NCBI GenBank assembly: GCA_031253705.1
Contig: JAIRVW010000307.1
Location: forward strand, 1 to 6,757
Direction: 5' to 3'
DNA length: 6,757 nt
Source: Brucellaceae bacterium
GTDB lineage: Bacteria; Pseudomonadota; Alphaproteobacteria; Rhizobiales; Rhizobiaceae
Shown piece after piece: positions 5,543 through 6,757 of this stretch (positions are counted from its first letter, which is position 1; each line of letters begins with the position of its first letter). The notes under the pieces are model-generated. The model ran no database searches. It was given only the letters and a program-made list of their open reading frames with translations, and was not told the origin of the DNA. The position numbers were made by a program, and so were the translations under genes.

Positions 5543-6724
5543 TTATTCCAGAGCGTTTTTCAGTCTCCCGAGCGCCTCATCAATCGTCGAACGCGGACAG
5601 CCGAGATTAACCCGCATAAAACCATGTCCCTGCGTGCCAAATTTGGAACCACGGTCAAACCAGACCCGTGCCTGTGTCAGCATGAATTTTTCCAGCTCAG
5701 GCGCCGCCATACCAAGGCCACGACAATCCATCCATGCGAGGTAAAGCGCATCGCTGTCGAAAACCTGCAATTGTGGGAAAAGCTGATGCACAGAAGATGC
5801 AAAATATTGCTGATTACCACGAATATAAGCCAGCAAATCCTCCAGCCAGCTCTCACCGTGTGTGTAAGCCGCCTCACAGGCAACCGCGCCTAATGTATTC
5901 ACAAAATTAAGTCCGCTGCGCACCAGAACACGGCGGAATTCATCGCGGATCTTTTCGTTGGCAATGAACAGATTTGAGCATTGCAGACCGGCAATATTAA
6001 ATGTCTTACTTGGTGCAGTGCATACAACCGAATTCTGCGCAAATTCCTCACCCAGCGAGGCAAACGGCACATGACTGACATGCGGGTTTAATATCAGATC
6101 CTCGTGAATTTCGTCCGAAATCACCAGAATATTGTGGCGCAGGCAGATTTCTCCCATCTGCCGCAGATCTGCTTTTGACCAGACATTACCGGTCGGATTA
6201 TGCGGATTACAGAGGATAAAAATTTTGATGTCCGGCGTGATCGCCGCTTCAAAGACCTCAGCATCAAAACTATAGGAAGTATCATTACGCTTTAACGGCG
6301 CTTCAATCACCCGACGGCCGTTTTCAATCACATCATTGAAGAAATGACCATAAACCGGCGGCTGGATCAGAACCGCATCGCCCGGACGGCTGAAAGTCTG
6401 GATCAGCATGTTCAATGCGGTTACAACGCCCGGTGTCTGCACCAGCCACTCAGGCTTTGCATCCCAGCCAAAACGATGTTTTTGCCAGCCGCAGACAGCT
6501 TCATCATAGCTCTGCGTGCGGAACGGATAACCAAACACACCATCGCGCGCGGCCTTTTCCAACGCCTCAATCACAACAGGCGGAGAGCGAAAATCCATAT
6601 CCGCCACCCACATCGGCAACGGATCGGCGGCTGCCTCATCCGGCAAAAGATTTGTATCCGCTGCAGCCCATTTGATTGAACTGCTCCGGCGGCGGTCAAT
6701 TACACAATCGAAATCTGTAGTCAC
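5543..6724 (-). CDS. MalY/PatB-type PLP-dependent C-S lyase
   Basis: This 393-residue cytoplasmic enzyme is a fold-type I PLP protein of the MalY/PatB group. These cleave the C-S bond of cystathionine, cysteine or cysteine S-conjugates by beta-elimination, giving a thiol, pyruvate and ammonia. The N-terminal DFDCVIDRRRSSSIKW and PMWVADMDF match the group. Other marks are GVFGYP (Tyr66), PPVYGHF (Tyr125), CNPHNPTG (Asn176), ISDEIH (Asp204), the PLP lysine Lys240 in APSKTFNIAG, and the carboxylate-binding Arg371 in MRVNLGCPR. The length equals that of E. coli MalY (about 390). The start is a GTG: an in-frame TGA lies five codons upstream, and a GAGAGGGA site precedes it. It is the first gene of the apparent operon within the window. 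Annotation pipelines may call it an aminotransferase. Lyase activity is better supported by family knowledge, but the substrate is unproven. Confidence 0.9.
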   Translation of the reverse strand: MTTDFDCVIDRRRSSSIKWAAADTNLLPDEAAADPLPMWVADMDFRSPPVVIEALEKAARDGVFGYPFRTQSYDEAVCGWQKHRFGWDAKPEWLVQTPGVVTALNMLIQTFSRPGDAVLIQPPVYGHFFNDVIENGRRVIEAPLKRNDTSYSFDAEVFEAAITPDIKIFILCNPHNPTGNVWSKADLRQMGEICLRHNILVISDEIHEDLILNPHVSHVPFASLGEEFAQNSVVCTAPSKTFNIAGLQCSNLFIANEKIRDEFRRVLVRSGLNFVNTLGAVACEAAYTHGESWLEDLLAYIRGNQQYFASSVHQLFPQLQVFDSDALYLAWMDCRGLGMAAPELEKFMLTQARVWFDRGSKFGTQGHGFMRVNLGCPRSTIDEALGRLKNALE

Positions 6725-6730
6725 ATTTGT

Positions 6731-6738
6731 TCCCTCTC
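6731..6738 (-). promoter_or_regulatory. Ribosome binding site of the C-S lyase gene
   Basis: GAGAGGGA on the minus strand ends 6 bases before the GTG start at 6724. An ATG two bases upstream of the GTG (6726-6724) is followed at once by TGA, so it cannot make the protein. The GTG is the only usable start. Confidence 0.7.
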
Positions 6739-6757
6739 ACATACGACAAAGATAGAA

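Overview
The window carries four complete protein-coding genes, all on the minus strand, and about half of its bases are G+C by eye. The protein style suggests an alphaproteobacterium, probably a Rhizobiales/Brucellaceae relative with moderate GC. The main reason is the OmpA-family protein, with a long Ala/Glu/Gln/Arg coiled coil, a Pro-rich linker and an Asn/Val/Thr repeat. The organism is an inference from style, not from a marker gene.

Layout, in transcription order from the right edge. Positions 6724 to 2749 look like one operon. A MalY/PatB-type PLP enzyme (cystathionine beta-lyase-like C-S lyase, 393 aa) starts at a GTG 33 bases from the window edge. A 58-base gap (5484-5542) holding a bulged hairpin leads to an M20D amidohydrolase (401 aa). 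Its stop overlaps the start of an AbgT-family membrane transporter (510 aa) in an ATGA arrangement. A 269-base gap (2480-2748) follows, with two hairpins, a clear -10 box (TATAAT) and a good ribosome binding site. These serve a separately transcribed gene for a large secreted OmpA-domain protein (764 aa from the start chosen here). That gene ends in a strong intrinsic terminator at 141-173. Positions 1-140 hold no gene that I can support.

How the genes fit together. Transporter, N-acyl-amino-acid amidohydrolase and C-S lyase form a plausible catabolic chain: import of an N-acylated sulfur-conjugated amino acid (for example an N-acyl cysteine S-conjugate), removal of the acyl group, then beta-elimination to a thiol, pyruvate and ammonia. 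The usual AbgT reading, p-aminobenzoyl-glutamate uptake, does not explain the lyase. The transporter also differs from characterised AbgT proteins at several conserved positions. The OmpA-domain protein is a separate envelope gene: signal peptide, a coiled coil about as long as the periplasm is wide, and a C-terminal peptidoglycan-binding domain. It has no visible beta-barrel or lipobox.

Most promising points for follow-up are the three-gene operon as an S-conjugate salvage module, the divergent AbgT active-site positions, and an unassigned beta-rich module between the Asn-rich repeat and the OmpA domain.
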